Below, in pieces: positions 7,542 to 15,773 of a stretch of 64,000 nt of DNA. A program made the translations under genes and the position numbers. The DNA is from Burkholderia sp. HI2500 (GTDB taxonomy: Bacteria; Pseudomonadota; Gammaproteobacteria; Burkholderiales; Burkholderiaceae), in contig NZ_NKFL01000006.1 of NCBI RefSeq assembly GCF_002223055.1, forward strand, positions 930,001-994,000, read 5' to 3'. Every line of letters begins with the position of its first letter. Position 1 is the stretch's first letter. The notes under the pieces were generated by a model. The model searched no databases and was not told the DNA's origin. It saw only the letters and a list, made by a program, of their open reading frames with translations.

Positions 7542-9128
7542 ATGACGATGGACAACGAAATCCTGACCACGCCCGCGCTGATCGCCCGGGCAGCCGCGCG
7601 CCACGGCGCGCATCCGGCGATCGAGTCGGAGCATGGCCGGCTGACCTACGCGGAACTCGATGCTGCGCGCGTCGACGCGGCCCGCGCGCTGCTCGCGAGC
7701 GGTATCGAGACAGGCGACCGCGTCGCGGTGTGGGCGCCGAACCTGCCGGAATGGATCGTCGCGGCGCTGGCGATCCACACCGTCGGCGCGATCCTCGTGC
7801 CGGTCAATACGCGGATGAAGGGGATGGAGGTGGGCGGCATCCTGCACGACGGCGGCGCACGGCTGCTGTTCTGCTGCGGCACCTTCCTCGGCGAATCCTA
7901 TCCGGCGATGCTCGCGCCGCACCGGCCCGCGACGCTCGAGCGCGTCGTCGTGTTCGACGGCGAGCCGCCTTCAGGCGCGCGCGACGAGACCTGGGACGCG
8001 TTCCTCGCACGCGGCGCCGAGGTGCCGCTGGCCGCGGTGCGCGAACGCGAGGCGCAGGTCACGCCCGACACCGTGATGGACCTGATGTTCACGTCCGGCA
8101 CGACGGGCCGCCCGAAGGGCGTGATGACCGCGCACGGCCAGAACCTGCGCGCCGCGCAGGCATGGGCGGCGATCGCCGGCGTGCGCGCCGACGACCGCTA
8201 CCTGATCGTCAATCCGTTCTTCCACACGTTCGGCTACAAGGCCGGCTGGCTCGCCGCGCTGTCGAGCGGCGCGACCGTGCTGCCGCATCTCGTGTTCCAG
8301 CCGGTCGACGTGCTGCGGCGTGTCGCCGACGATCGCGTGTCGGTGCTGCCCGGGCCGCCGACGCTGTACTACGCGCTGCTCGACGCACCCGATCGCGCGA
8401 CGCGCGACCTGTCGTCGCTGCGGATCGCGGTGACGGGCGCGGCGGCGATCGCGCCGAGCCTGATCGAGCGGATGCGCGCGGAGCTCGGCTTCGAGACGGT
8501 GCTGACCGGCTACGGACTGACCGAATCGTGCGGCTTCGCGACGCTGTGCCGTCAGGGCGACGATGCGCAAACCGTTGCCTATACGTCGGGGCGCCCGATG
8601 CCGGATGTCGAATTGCGTATCGCGGGCGAAGGCGGTGAGCCGCTCGGGCCGGACGAAACCGGCGAGATCTGGGTGCGCGGCTACAACGTGATGCGCGGCT
8701 ACTTCAACCAGCCGGACGCGACGCGCGAGACGATCGATACGGATGGCTGGCTGCATACGGGCGATCTCGGCTGCGTCGATGCGAACGGCAACCTGAAAAT
8801 CACCGATCGCATCAAGGACATGTTCATCGTCGGTGGCTTCAACTGCTATCCGGCCGAGATCGAGCGGCTGCTCGCCGCGCATCCGGCGATCGCGCAGGTC
8901 GCGCTGGTCGGCGTGCCCGATACGCGGCTCGGCGAAGTCGGGCATGCGTATGTCGTGCTGCGGCCGGGCGCGCATGCCGGCGCCGACGAACTGAACGACT
9001 GGGCACGCCGCAACATGGCGAACTACAAGGTGCCGCGGCATTTCACGTTCGTCGAGCAACTGCCGACGAGCGCGGCCGGCAAGGTGCTGAAGTACCGCCT
9101 GCGGGCGGGGATCGACGCGGCGGCCTGA
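7542..9128 (+). CDS. Acyl-CoA synthetase, FadD3-like (HIP-CoA ligase)
   Basis: A 528-aa AMP-forming acyl-CoA synthetase. It has the phosphate-binding loop TSGTTGRPKG (184-193), the ATP motif YGLTESCG, the hinge region HTGDLG, and the C-terminal lysine region SAAGKVLKY. Its place in the steroid operon suggests the role of mycobacterial FadD3 / Comamonas ScdA: CoA activation of the bicyclic propionate left after A/B-ring cleavage, the entry to ring C/D degradation. Another carboxylated steroid (a side-chain acid) is possible. Two ATGs (7542 and 7548) are plausible starts; neither has a strong ribosome site. Confidence 0.8.
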   Translation: MTMDNEILTTPALIARAAARHGAHPAIESEHGRLTYAELDAARVDAARALLASGIETGDRVAVWAPNLPEWIVAALAIHTVGAILVPVNTRMKGMEVGGILHDGGARLLFCCGTFLGESYPAMLAPHRPATLERVVVFDGEPPSGARDETWDAFLARGAEVPLAAVREREAQVTPDTVMDLMFTSGTTGRPKGVMTAHGQNLRAAQAWAAIAGVRADDRYLIVNPFFHTFGYKAGWLAALSSGATVLPHLVFQPVDVLRRVADDRVSVLPGPPTLYYALLDAPDRATRDLSSLRIAVTGAAAIAPSLIERMRAELGFETVLTGYGLTESCGFATLCRQGDDAQTVAYTSGRPMPDVELRIAGEGGEPLGPDETGEIWVRGYNVMRGYFNQPDATRETIDTDGWLHTGDLGCVDANGNLKITDRIKDMFIVGGFNCYPAEIERLLAAHPAIAQVALVGVPDTRLGEVGHAYVVLRPGAHAGADELNDWARRNMANYKVPRHFTFVEQLPTSAAGKVLKYRLRAGIDAAA

Positions 9129-9160
9129 GCGCCGCCGCGACACACGAACGGGATGAACGC

Positions 9161-9934
9161 ATGAACGACAACGGGTTTCCGCAGGGCGCGGTGCTGGTGT
9201 TCGGCGGCAGCGGCGGGATCGGGCAGGGTGTCGCGCTCGAGTTTGCGGGTGCTGGCGTGCCGGTCGCGGTGGGCTATCGGAGCAAGGCCGACGTGGCCGG
9301 GCGCGTCGCGCGCGAGATTCGCGGCGAAGGCGTCGCGGCCACCACGCACTGCGTGGACGTGACCGATTCCGCCCAGGTCGATGCGGCGCTCGCGGCCGCG
9401 ATCGACGCGCATGGCCGCGTGCACACGGTCGTCTGGGCGGCCGGGCCGTTCGTGAACCAGCGTCACATCGGCGACATGACGCACGACGACTGGCGCCGCG
9501 CGATCGACGTCGAGACGGTCGGCTTCTTCGTGGCGGCGAAGGCTGCGTTGCCGCACTTCCGTGCGTCGGGCGGCGGATCGTTCGTGACGCTAGGTTCGGC
9601 CGGGCACCTGCGCTGGCCGGATCGCGACGGGCTGTCGGTCGCGCCGAAGGCGGCGAACGAGGCGCTGGTGAAAGGGCTGGCGCGCGAGGAAGGGCGTTAC
9701 GACATTCGCGCGAATTCGATCCTGGTCGGCGTGATCGAGGCCGGGATGTTTCCGGTGCTGCTCGAACAGGGGCAGTTCGATCAGGCGTGGATCGACGAGA
9801 CGCAGAAGATGCTCGCGCTCAAGCGCTGGGGGAAGGCGCACGATGTCGGACGGGCGGCGGTGTTCCTGGCGTCGGACCGGGCCAATTACATCACCGGGCA
9901 GCAGTTGAATGTGTCTGGGGGGTATGGGTTGTAA
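9161..9934 (+). CDS. SDR-family protein with substituted catalytic tyrosine
   Basis: A 257-aa short-chain dehydrogenase/reductase with the nucleotide motif GGSGGIGQG near residue 15 and the C-terminal ASDRANYITGQQLNVSGGYG. The usual Ser-x12-Tyr-x3-Lys catalytic triad reads Ser-x12-Ser-x3-Lys (TLGSAG ... LSVAPK), so the catalytic tyrosine is replaced by serine. The lysine and first serine are kept. It closes operon 1. A hydroxysteroid or hydroxyacyl-CoA dehydrogenase would be expected here, but the substitution argues for an unusual mechanism or a different substrate class. The function is not assigned. Confidence 0.8.
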   Translation: MNDNGFPQGAVLVFGGSGGIGQGVALEFAGAGVPVAVGYRSKADVAGRVAREIRGEGVAATTHCVDVTDSAQVDAALAAAIDAHGRVHTVVWAAGPFVNQRHIGDMTHDDWRRAIDVETVGFFVAAKAALPHFRASGGGSFVTLGSAGHLRWPDRDGLSVAPKAANEALVKGLAREEGRYDIRANSILVGVIEAGMFPVLLEQGQFDQAWIDETQKMLALKRWGKAHDVGRAAVFLASDRANYITGQQLNVSGGYGL

Positions 9935-9944
9935 CGGGTACAAA

Positions 9945-9968
9945 AAGCCTGCTCGGACGAGCAGGCTT
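9945..9968 (-). terminator. Rho-independent terminator
   Basis: Stem AAGCCTGCTC / GAGCAGGCTT with a 4-nt loop. On the minus strand the stem is followed by a run of T (complement of CAAAAA at 9941-9946), so it ends the leftward lipoprotein gene. It may also stop transcription from operon 1 in the other direction, since it lies 10 bp after the SDR stop. Confidence 0.75.
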
Positions 9969-9986
9969 CATCGTCGCCGAGTCGCG

Positions 9987-10895
9987 TCAGTTGTCTTGAA
10001 CGTTGACATCGCCGGTTTGGGCGATCTTCGTCAGAACGCGCTTCTGATACGCGTACCACGATGTCAGACAGTCCTTGTCTCGACAATTCTTCTCGCGAAA
10101 ATTCCACTGCTTTCGTGTCCGCTCAACAAAGGCGGTCTTGTCGATGACGGCATCTTTCGCTTGTTGATATGTCGCGGCAAGATCCCGATCTGAAGCTGCA
10201 AGATCGGCATCGTGACAGATCAGAAATTCTGGAATGGACTTGGCTTTGGCACAGTCGAAGCTTGTTTGTTGCAGCGGTGAAGCTGCGGCATCGCTTGCTG
10301 GTTGATTTGCCACCGGCTGAGCAGCAGGCAAGTTCGATTGTGTCGAGATTGCCGTAGTAGATGATTGTTGAGGTTGGGGCAACGTTGCCGTGCGTTGACC
10401 ATAAGGTGTCAGTTGCCCCGACATCGCGTCTTCGACCATCGCGCCGATCAGTGAATTAGGTACAACCCGTACTGTTTCAGTTTTAAGAATCGAATCACCA
10501 GCCATGGTTTGCGACTTGGCGAAATTGCACGGGGCCGAACAGGTAATGCGATTCGAAATGTTCGGGTTGTCTTCATCGACCAGGAGCAGAATATAGCTGC
10601 CATCCCTAAGTCCAACGTAGCGCATCATGACAAGCGCCTTCGTGGCTTTTCCTGCTCTCACGTCGTCTTCACTAAGCGCAGGCTCGTAACCATACGTGCC
10701 ATCTTGGCTCATTGCGTAGTTGTGTGAAGGGGGAGGCGGCGCAGGGGCCACCACTGGAGGCGGTTGCTGCGGCGTGGAAGTATCGCTTGATGTGCTGGGG
10801 CTCGTTGCTGACGACTGAGTGCCGTTGTCGGATTGTTTCGAATTGCAACCAGCAACAGTGGCTGCTACCAACAAAAGAATTGCGATGTGTTTCAC
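9987..10895 (-). CDS. LprI-like lipoprotein
   Basis: A 302-aa predicted lipoprotein. The signal peptide MKHIAILLLVAATVAGC has a lipobox VAGC with Cys17. It is followed by a low-complexity Ser/Thr/Pro linker (20-55), a central domain with a TYGYEPALSEDDVRAGKATKAL segment, a Gln/Ser-rich spacer, and a C-terminal lysozyme-inhibitor-LprI-like (DUF1311) domain (about 215-295) with Cys-rich motifs FDCAKAKSIPEFLICHDADLA and CRDKDCLTSWY. Base composition is visibly lower in G+C than the neighbours, and the gene interrupts the steroid region, so it looks acquired. It is likely anchored in the envelope; inhibition of host lysozyme is a family property, not shown here. Confidence 0.85.
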   Translation of the reverse strand: MKHIAILLLVAATVAGCNSKQSDNGTQSSATSPSTSSDTSTPQQPPPVVAPAPPPPSHNYAMSQDGTYGYEPALSEDDVRAGKATKALVMMRYVGLRDGSYILLLVDEDNPNISNRITCSAPCNFAKSQTMAGDSILKTETVRVVPNSLIGAMVEDAMSGQLTPYGQRTATLPQPQQSSTTAISTQSNLPAAQPVANQPASDAAASPLQQTSFDCAKAKSIPEFLICHDADLAASDRDLAATYQQAKDAVIDKTAFVERTRKQWNFREKNCRDKDCLTSWYAYQKRVLTKIAQTGDVNVQDN

Positions 10896-11732
10896 ATTTC
10901 CCCCGCTAATCGATTGGTCTTATGAATCGCCGATGGTTGCCGCGGATATTCGACGTGGAATGCCTCGTCTGCAATTTTCCGGTGGCCGGATTGATTTATA
11001 AATCGGCTTGGTCTTGGTCGATGGATTGTACCAAGCTGCTTCGTTTGGTTGGTGATCTGGAAAGTCAATAAATTGGAGCATCGTGGCTGCATTCAAATGA
11101 AAAACACGCGCCGGCACCCGTATTCACCCTGAATTGCCATGTGCGATCGCACGTCGGCCACGCGCTCGAGCCGCGCGCGGTCACATCCTTGCAACGTTTC
11201 GTCCACGCATTGCGCCGCAAGCCCTTGACGGCAACGACGACTCGCAGCGCTGAAGGCCGTCCCGCCTCGTTCAATACGCATTGCGGCATCGATGCGGACA
11301 CATCGGATCGCATGTCCCGGCTTCGTCTGCCGAATAACGATGCGTTCCTGAAACATTTCCTCCGATTACACGCCGCGCGACTGCCCGCGTCCGGCGATGA
11401 CGCATGTCCCGCTTCGATTTGCGCCGCATGGCACGCGCTTTGCGATTGACCCGGTGCCGCCGGTGCAAACGAAACACGCAACCACGATGAACGCATCGGC
11501 GGCATGCAGCGACATCGAAACAAACGGGGAATCGGATCGGGGCGTGGGCGCCGCCTGGAGCGACGTACATGCCGCGCATGTCGTATCGGCCATGCGCAAG
11601 GGGCAACGCGCTCCCGATCCGTCGAACAGCAAGCGTGCTTGCAAGGTGTCGTGCCGGGGGTCGCGTCACGCGTGGCGGCGCAGGTCGCATGCGTTGGCGA
11701 GGCGCGCCCGGCACATGTCGGGGGAGGCGCCC
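10896..11732. other. 837-bp stretch without a convincing gene
   Basis: The first 200 bases are relatively A+T rich and probably hold the promoter of the lipoprotein gene. From about 11100 onward several overlapping frames are open on both strands, but none has a ribosome site, a recognisable domain or a consistent coding pattern. I see no RNA gene or repeat. It may be degraded sequence or the 5' region of the beta-barrel gene. Confidence 0.5.
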
Positions 11733-12398
11733 GTGAAAACGACGGTGAACCAATGGGTAGCGGTCGCGGTGACGTGCGCCGCGAGCATGCATGTACTCGC
11801 GCAGGAGATCTACCTGCAGGGCGGCACGCAGGGCGTCGGCATTGGCGCGGCCGTGAGCTTCAATTCGATGCTCGGTGCGCATGCGGACTTCAATGCGATC
11901 GATCTTTCGCATGACTTCACGGTAGCCGGCAATCGCTATCAGGACGACCTGAAGCTGCGCCAGGGCGGCCTGTACGCGGACATCTTTCCATGGCGCGGCA
12001 GCGGCTTCCGGGCGACGCTCGGCCTGCGCTTCAACGACGACGAACTCCGTGGGGTATCGGTGCCGACCAATGGCTCCTATGTGTTCGGCGGCAAGCGCTA
12101 TCCGGCGATGCCGGGGATGAACGCGGTGGCTGAAGCGCGCTATCCGACCGTGATGCCGTACTTCGGGATCGGCTACGGGCACCGGCCGGCATCGAAGGGG
12201 CTGGGCTTCGTCGCGGATCTTGGCGTGGCCTACGGGATACCGAAATGTTCGTACACGCTGTCGCCGGAACTGGCGGCCGCGGCCGGGCCGGCGAAGAGCC
12301 AGATCCTGACCGCGAGCGGGCTGGATTCGCTGCGGCAGGTGATGTCGCGCTATCGGTGGTACCCGGTGTTGCAGATCGGGATTTCGTATCGGTTCTGA
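11733..12398 (+). CDS. Putative outer-membrane beta-barrel protein
   Basis: A 221-aa exported protein. The GTG at 11733 follows GGGGAGG by five bases and starts a clear signal peptide (MKTTVNQWVAVAVTCAASMHVLAQ, cleavage after AQ). The mature part has alternating hydrophobic/polar strands, glycine-rich turns, and ends in a C-terminal aromatic (GISYRF), typical of outer-membrane barrels. A longer frame upstream lacks coding character and was not used. No specific family was recognised. It stands alone between the lipoprotein and a convergent acyltransferase gene. Confidence 0.7.
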   Translation: MKTTVNQWVAVAVTCAASMHVLAQEIYLQGGTQGVGIGAAVSFNSMLGAHADFNAIDLSHDFTVAGNRYQDDLKLRQGGLYADIFPWRGSGFRATLGLRFNDDELRGVSVPTNGSYVFGGKRYPAMPGMNAVAEARYPTVMPYFGIGYGHRPASKGLGFVADLGVAYGIPKCSYTLSPELAAAAGPAKSQILTASGLDSLRQVMSRYRWYPVLQIGISYRF

Positions 12399-12410
12399 GC
12401 GGTGGGCAGG

Positions 12411-13637
12411 TCACGGCGTGGCCGTTTGACGCTCGCGTTCGGGCGGTACCGATCGGTGTGCCGGACGCGCGCTGCTGCGTTTCGCGATGAATGGATGCTC
12501 GATGTAGCGATAGGTCAGCAACGCACAAAGTACTGCGACCAGCGCGCATCCAAGCGAGAGCATCCAGCGTTGCAGGTCGTCCGCGGAACCGATCTGGAAA
12601 ACGAACCGGTTGATCGCGTGGATCAGCACGTACACGATCACCATGTGGATCATGTAGATGCTGAAGCTGACCGTGCCGAGCAACGCGAGCGGCCGGGTCT
12701 TGAGCACGCCGTAGAACGTGTTCCCGCACGCGACGCAGACGAACACGGGCAGCAGCGGCAACACGCCCTCGATCGAATAGCGTTCACCCGGGCTCGGGGC
12801 GACGGCAAGGATCAGCAACGCGACGGTGGCGGCCGATTTCGTGTCGAGCCGCGCGCGGATGGCGGGGTGCCGCGACATCTCGAATGCCACGGCACCGAGC
12901 GCAAACAGCAGGGCCAGGCTGCCAGGCTGCCCGAACAGCGTCGCGCAGATCGTGACGATCGCGAGCGCGAACAGCTTGCGCCACGCATGCGTCGCGACGA
13001 ACCACGCGAGAAACGGAACGACGGCATAGAACCGCCATTCATATCCGAGCGTCCACCAGACGCCGCTCAGATAGCTGGTGTGTCGGGCGCCGTTGATCGG
13101 GAACGCGCCGAACCAGCCGAGCGACACGGTCTTGAGCACGTCGGCCAGCAACTGCGTCGGCGCGTCCACGACGTGGCGAGGAAACCAGACCAGCGTGCAG
13201 ACGACGATGACGATCGCGCAAGCGAGATAGAGCGGGGCGACGCGCCGCACGCGCCCGACGAAGAAGGTCCGCACGTCGAGCGTGCCCTTGCACGCGCGTT
13301 CCCAGAACAGGAACCCGGTGACCATGAAGAACATCGCGACGGGAATCGTCCCGAGATTGCGCAGGAAGCCGGGGCTCGTGCCCCAGCTTCCGGTCGTGAG
13401 CAAGCCCTGGTTGCACGCGAAGTGATGAAAGACGACGGAGGTGGCGAGGATGCCGCGGAATCCGTCCAGATTGCGATAGCGCATCGACAGCGACTGGTCG
13501 ACGGCGAACCGGTAGAACGGCGTGTGTCGCGCGACGAACCACGCGATGATCGCCACGGCCGCAAGGCAGGCCGGGAAGTAGAGTTTGTCGGGAGTCGGGG
13601 AAAGGAGGGTGTCGAAAGAAGGCGTAACAAAGTCCAC
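12411..13637 (-). CDS. Acyltransferase family 3 membrane protein (OafA/YrhL type)
   Basis: A 408-aa multi-pass membrane protein with roughly ten hydrophobic segments. The N-terminal motif RNLDGFRGILATSVVFHH carries the conserved Arg and His of acyltransferase-3 enzymes. Other family features are SWGTSPGFLRNLGTIPVAMFFMVTGFLFW, the WWTLGYEWRFY segment, and the C-terminal YRYIEHPF. These enzymes O-acetylate polysaccharides, LPS or small molecules. It is monocistronic and convergent with the barrel gene (12 bp apart), and has no link to the steroid genes. The acceptor is unknown. Confidence 0.88.
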   Translation of the reverse strand: MDFVTPSFDTLLSPTPDKLYFPACLAAVAIIAWFVARHTPFYRFAVDQSLSMRYRNLDGFRGILATSVVFHHFACNQGLLTTGSWGTSPGFLRNLGTIPVAMFFMVTGFLFWERACKGTLDVRTFFVGRVRRVAPLYLACAIVIVVCTLVWFPRHVVDAPTQLLADVLKTVSLGWFGAFPINGARHTSYLSGVWWTLGYEWRFYAVVPFLAWFVATHAWRKLFALAIVTICATLFGQPGSLALLFALGAVAFEMSRHPAIRARLDTKSAATVALLILAVAPSPGERYSIEGVLPLLPVFVCVACGNTFYGVLKTRPLALLGTVSFSIYMIHMVIVYVLIHAINRFVFQIGSADDLQRWMLSLGCALVAVLCALLTYRYIEHPFIAKRSSARPAHRSVPPERERQTATP

Positions 13638-13960
13638 TGAAAGGCGTCTCGTGTCTTGATCGGGATTTCAGGCACGGATGATCCGCGTCGATGCAAGGTC
13701 TTCTGCGCGCTTTGCTCGGCGTTCTATCGCCAGTCTCATGGTTTCGATGGTATCAAACGATGCCGATGGCCGCAGAGCCGGCGAGTGGCGGCAGGCTGCG
13801 CGTCGGAAACTGCCCATTCGGCTGTCTTTCACCTCGCTCCGTCCCGGTTTACCTTGGGCGACAGCAGTTCGAGGCGTCGGGCCAGCGGCGGCCGGTGGGC
13901 GGATCCGTTTCGTCCGGTGCCGAGGGCCAGCGCCGACATCGTCGTCCGTCCGTCATCAAG
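13638..13960. other. Intergenic region upstream of acyltransferase and toxin-antitoxin genes
   Basis: About 320 bp between the start of the leftward acyltransferase gene and the operator of the rightward antitoxin gene. It must carry both promoters. Short frames are open here but none shows a domain or ribosome site. No repeat or RNA gene was seen. Confidence 0.4.
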
Positions 13961-14008
13961 ATGATAGCAATGCTTGCACTTCATCCTGTTGGCGCTATCA
14001 TTGATAGC
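13961..14008 (+). promoter_or_regulatory. FitAB-type toxin-antitoxin operator
   Basis: A perfect palindrome GCTATCA-T-TGATAGC at 13994-14008, plus an extra half-site ATGATAGC at 13961-13968, 26 bp upstream. The palindrome ends 20 bp before the antitoxin start. Ribbon-helix-helix antitoxins of this class bind such repeats with their toxin to autoregulate, so this is the expected operator. Confidence 0.65.
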
Positions 14009-14028
14009 AAATCCGGATGGAGGAATTC

Positions 14029-14265
14029 ATGGCAAATCTACTGGTGCGTAACGTGGATGACAGTATCGTTCAGAGCCTGCGCGAGCAGGCTGCGGCAAAT
14101 GGCAGGAGTGCCGAGGCCGAACATCGGGCCATCCTGGCCGATGCGCTCGGCCGGCCGAAGCGAAAGACATTTGCGCAAGTGCTGATGAGCATGCCCGATG
14201 TTGGCGACGACGCGGATTTTCAACGTGTTCAGGATTCGGGCGAGGCCAGGCGTGTATTTGATTGA
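14029..14265 (+). CDS. FitA-like ribbon-helix-helix antitoxin
   Basis: A 78-aa protein with an N-terminal ribbon-helix-helix domain (MANLLVRNVDDSIVQSLREQ, then AAANGRSAEAEHRAILADAL), as in FitA/StbC antitoxins. The C-terminal tail (about 50-78) would wrap the toxin. An earlier ATG at 14017 exists, but GGAGGAA immediately upstream of the ATG at 14029 decides the start. Its stop overlaps the toxin start by 14 bases. It would neutralise the PIN toxin and repress the operon at the palindrome upstream. Confidence 0.88.
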   Translation: MANLLVRNVDDSIVQSLREQAAANGRSAEAEHRAILADALGRPKRKTFAQVLMSMPDVGDDADFQRVQDSGEARRVFD

Positions 14266-14668
14266 TACGAACATCATCAGCGAAATCAGGAAGGGCAAGC
14301 GAACCAACCGTGGCGTGCGGGCGTTCTTCACGCAGGCCGCGGCGGACGCGAGCCCGCTTTACCTGTCCGTCGTGACGGTTGCTGAACTTCGCCGCGGCGT
14401 CGATCTGATCCGTCATCGCGGCGATCATCCTCAGGCGTCGGCGCTCGAGGCCTGGATGGCGACCATCCTGTCCGGCTATGCGCCGAACATCCTGCCGGTC
14501 GACATCGAGATCAGCCAGATGTGGGGGCATTTGCGCGTGCCCGATCCGACGCAAGAACTCGACAAGCTGATCGCGGCCACCGCGCTGATCAACGATCTCA
14601 CCGTGGTCACGCGCAACGTCGCGGATTTCGCCCGCACCGGCGTCCGGCTGCTGAACCCGTTCGACTGA
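14252..14668 (+). CDS. FitB/VapC-like PIN-domain toxin
   Basis: A 138-aa PIN-domain ribonuclease, almost exactly FitB length. Acidic metal ligands are visible: Asp5 in VYLIDTNIISE, Glu in VVTVAELRRGV, Asp in DPTQELDKLIAATALIND and Asp in VVTRNVADFARTGV. The GTG at 14252 is chosen because it starts the PIN fold and has a GAGG six bases upstream within the antitoxin gene; longer starts would add non-family residues. The overlap with the antitoxin makes expression coupled. It would cleave RNA when released from the antitoxin. Confidence 0.88.
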   Translation: MYLIDTNIISEIRKGKRTNRGVRAFFTQAAADASPLYLSVVTVAELRRGVDLIRHRGDHPQASALEAWMATILSGYAPNILPVDIEISQMWGHLRVPDPTQELDKLIAATALINDLTVVTRNVADFARTGVRLLNPFD

Positions 14669-14820
14669 CCCGTGTTGCCGCGCCGCGGCAATCCGCACCC
14701 GCTCCCCGTCTCCTCCCGCATGCACAGCCCGTCCCGCCGGGCTTCCGCGCGCACCTGCGCCGCGCCGATTCCCCGCCGCCTCTCGTCCCAACAGACGATG
14801 TAACACCACCCCCGACCGGC

Positions 14821-14849
14821 CAGAATCCTTTCACGAACAACGGATTCTG
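14821..14849 (+). promoter_or_regulatory. Inverted repeat upstream of hsaC operon
   Basis: CAGAATCC at 14821-14828 and GGATTCTG at 14842-14849, perfect 8-bp arms with a 13-nt spacer, lying just before the AGGAGGAGG ribosome site of hsaC. It could be an operator for the regulator of operon 2, or a leader hairpin. I see no identical copy elsewhere in the window. Confidence 0.4.
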
Positions 14850-14867
14850 AACCAGGAGGAGGCCGAC

Positions 14868-15764
14868 ATGATCGATGTCCGTGCGCTTGGCTATGTCGTC
14901 GTCGAGGCGACGCGCGTCGATGCGTGGCGCCGCTACGCGGAAGACGTGCTGGGCATGCAGGCGCTCGACGCGCCCGACGGCGCGCTGTACCTGAAGATGG
15001 ACGAGCGCGATTTCCGCTACGTGATCGTTCCCGGCTCGACCGACCGCTATTTCGCGTCGGGCTGGGAACTGCCCGACGGCGCCGCGTTCGACGCCGCGCT
15101 GGCGGCACTGCAGCGGGCGGGCGTCGAGCCGGTGCGCGCGACCCGCGACGAAGCCGCGCTGCGCCGCGTGCAGGCGATGGCGTGGTGCACCGACCCGTCC
15201 GGCAACCGCCACGAGCTGTACTGGGGCGCGCGCTGCGACTTCCGCCGCTTCGTGTCGCCGCTGGGCGTCTCGCACTTCGTCACCGGCGACATGGGGCTCG
15301 GCCACGCGGTGCTGCCCGCGCCGCAGTTCGACGCGACCGACGCGTTCGTGCGCGGCGTGCTCGGCTTCGAGCTGTCCGACATCTTTCGCGTGAAGTTCAC
15401 CCCGGATCCGGCCGAACCCGAGAAGCGCATCCACTTCATGCACTGCCGCAACGCGCGCCATCACAGCCTCGCGCTGTTCGAGATGGCCGTGCCGTCGGGC
15501 TGCGTGCACGTGATGGCGGAAGTCGGCTCGATGGACGAAGTCGGCCGCGCGCTCGACCGCGTGGCCGCGCACGACGTGAAGCTGTCCGCGACGCTCGGCC
15601 GTCACTGCAACGACCAGATGATCTCTTTCTACATGAAGACCCCCGGCGGCTTCGATCTCGAATACGGCTTCGGCGGCCTCACGGTCGACTGGTCGAAGCA
15701 CGCGGTGTTCGAGGCCACGAAGGTGAGCCAGTGGGGCCACGATTTCAGCATCGGATACCGGTAA
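14868..15764 (+). CDS. hsaC: 3,4-DHSA extradiol dioxygenase (HsaC/TesB-like)
   Basis: A 298-aa type I extradiol dioxygenase with two VOC modules. The iron ligands are His146 (GLGHAVLP), His214 (GCVHVMAEV) and Glu265 (GFDLEYG), and His199 in ARHHS corresponds to the catalytic His of BphC. It would cleave the catechol A-ring of 3,4-dihydroxy-9,10-seconandrosta-1,3,5(10)-triene-9,17-dione in the meta position. A strong AGGAGGAGG precedes the ATG. It heads the tight ring C/D operon (next gene after 9 bp). A biphenyl-type catechol dioxygenase is the alternative by family, but the neighbours ipdA, ipdB and ipdC make the steroid role much more likely. Confidence 0.9.
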   Translation: MIDVRALGYVVVEATRVDAWRRYAEDVLGMQALDAPDGALYLKMDERDFRYVIVPGSTDRYFASGWELPDGAAFDAALAALQRAGVEPVRATRDEAALRRVQAMAWCTDPSGNRHELYWGARCDFRRFVSPLGVSHFVTGDMGLGHAVLPAPQFDATDAFVRGVLGFELSDIFRVKFTPDPAEPEKRIHFMHCRNARHHSLALFEMAVPSGCVHVMAEVGSMDEVGRALDRVAAHDVKLSATLGRHCNDQMISFYMKTPGGFDLEYGFGGLTVDWSKHAVFEATKVSQWGHDFSIGYR

Positions 15765-15773
15765 GCCAGCACG

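Noticed and set aside
11397..11732. Longer N-terminus for the beta-barrel protein
   Set aside because: No signal peptide or ribosome site upstream; the GTG at 11733 has both.
14868..15764. Assignment of the extradiol dioxygenase and hydrolase to a biphenyl pathway
   Set aside because: No biphenyl dioxygenase or dihydrodiol dehydrogenase is in the window, while ring C/D steroid genes follow directly.
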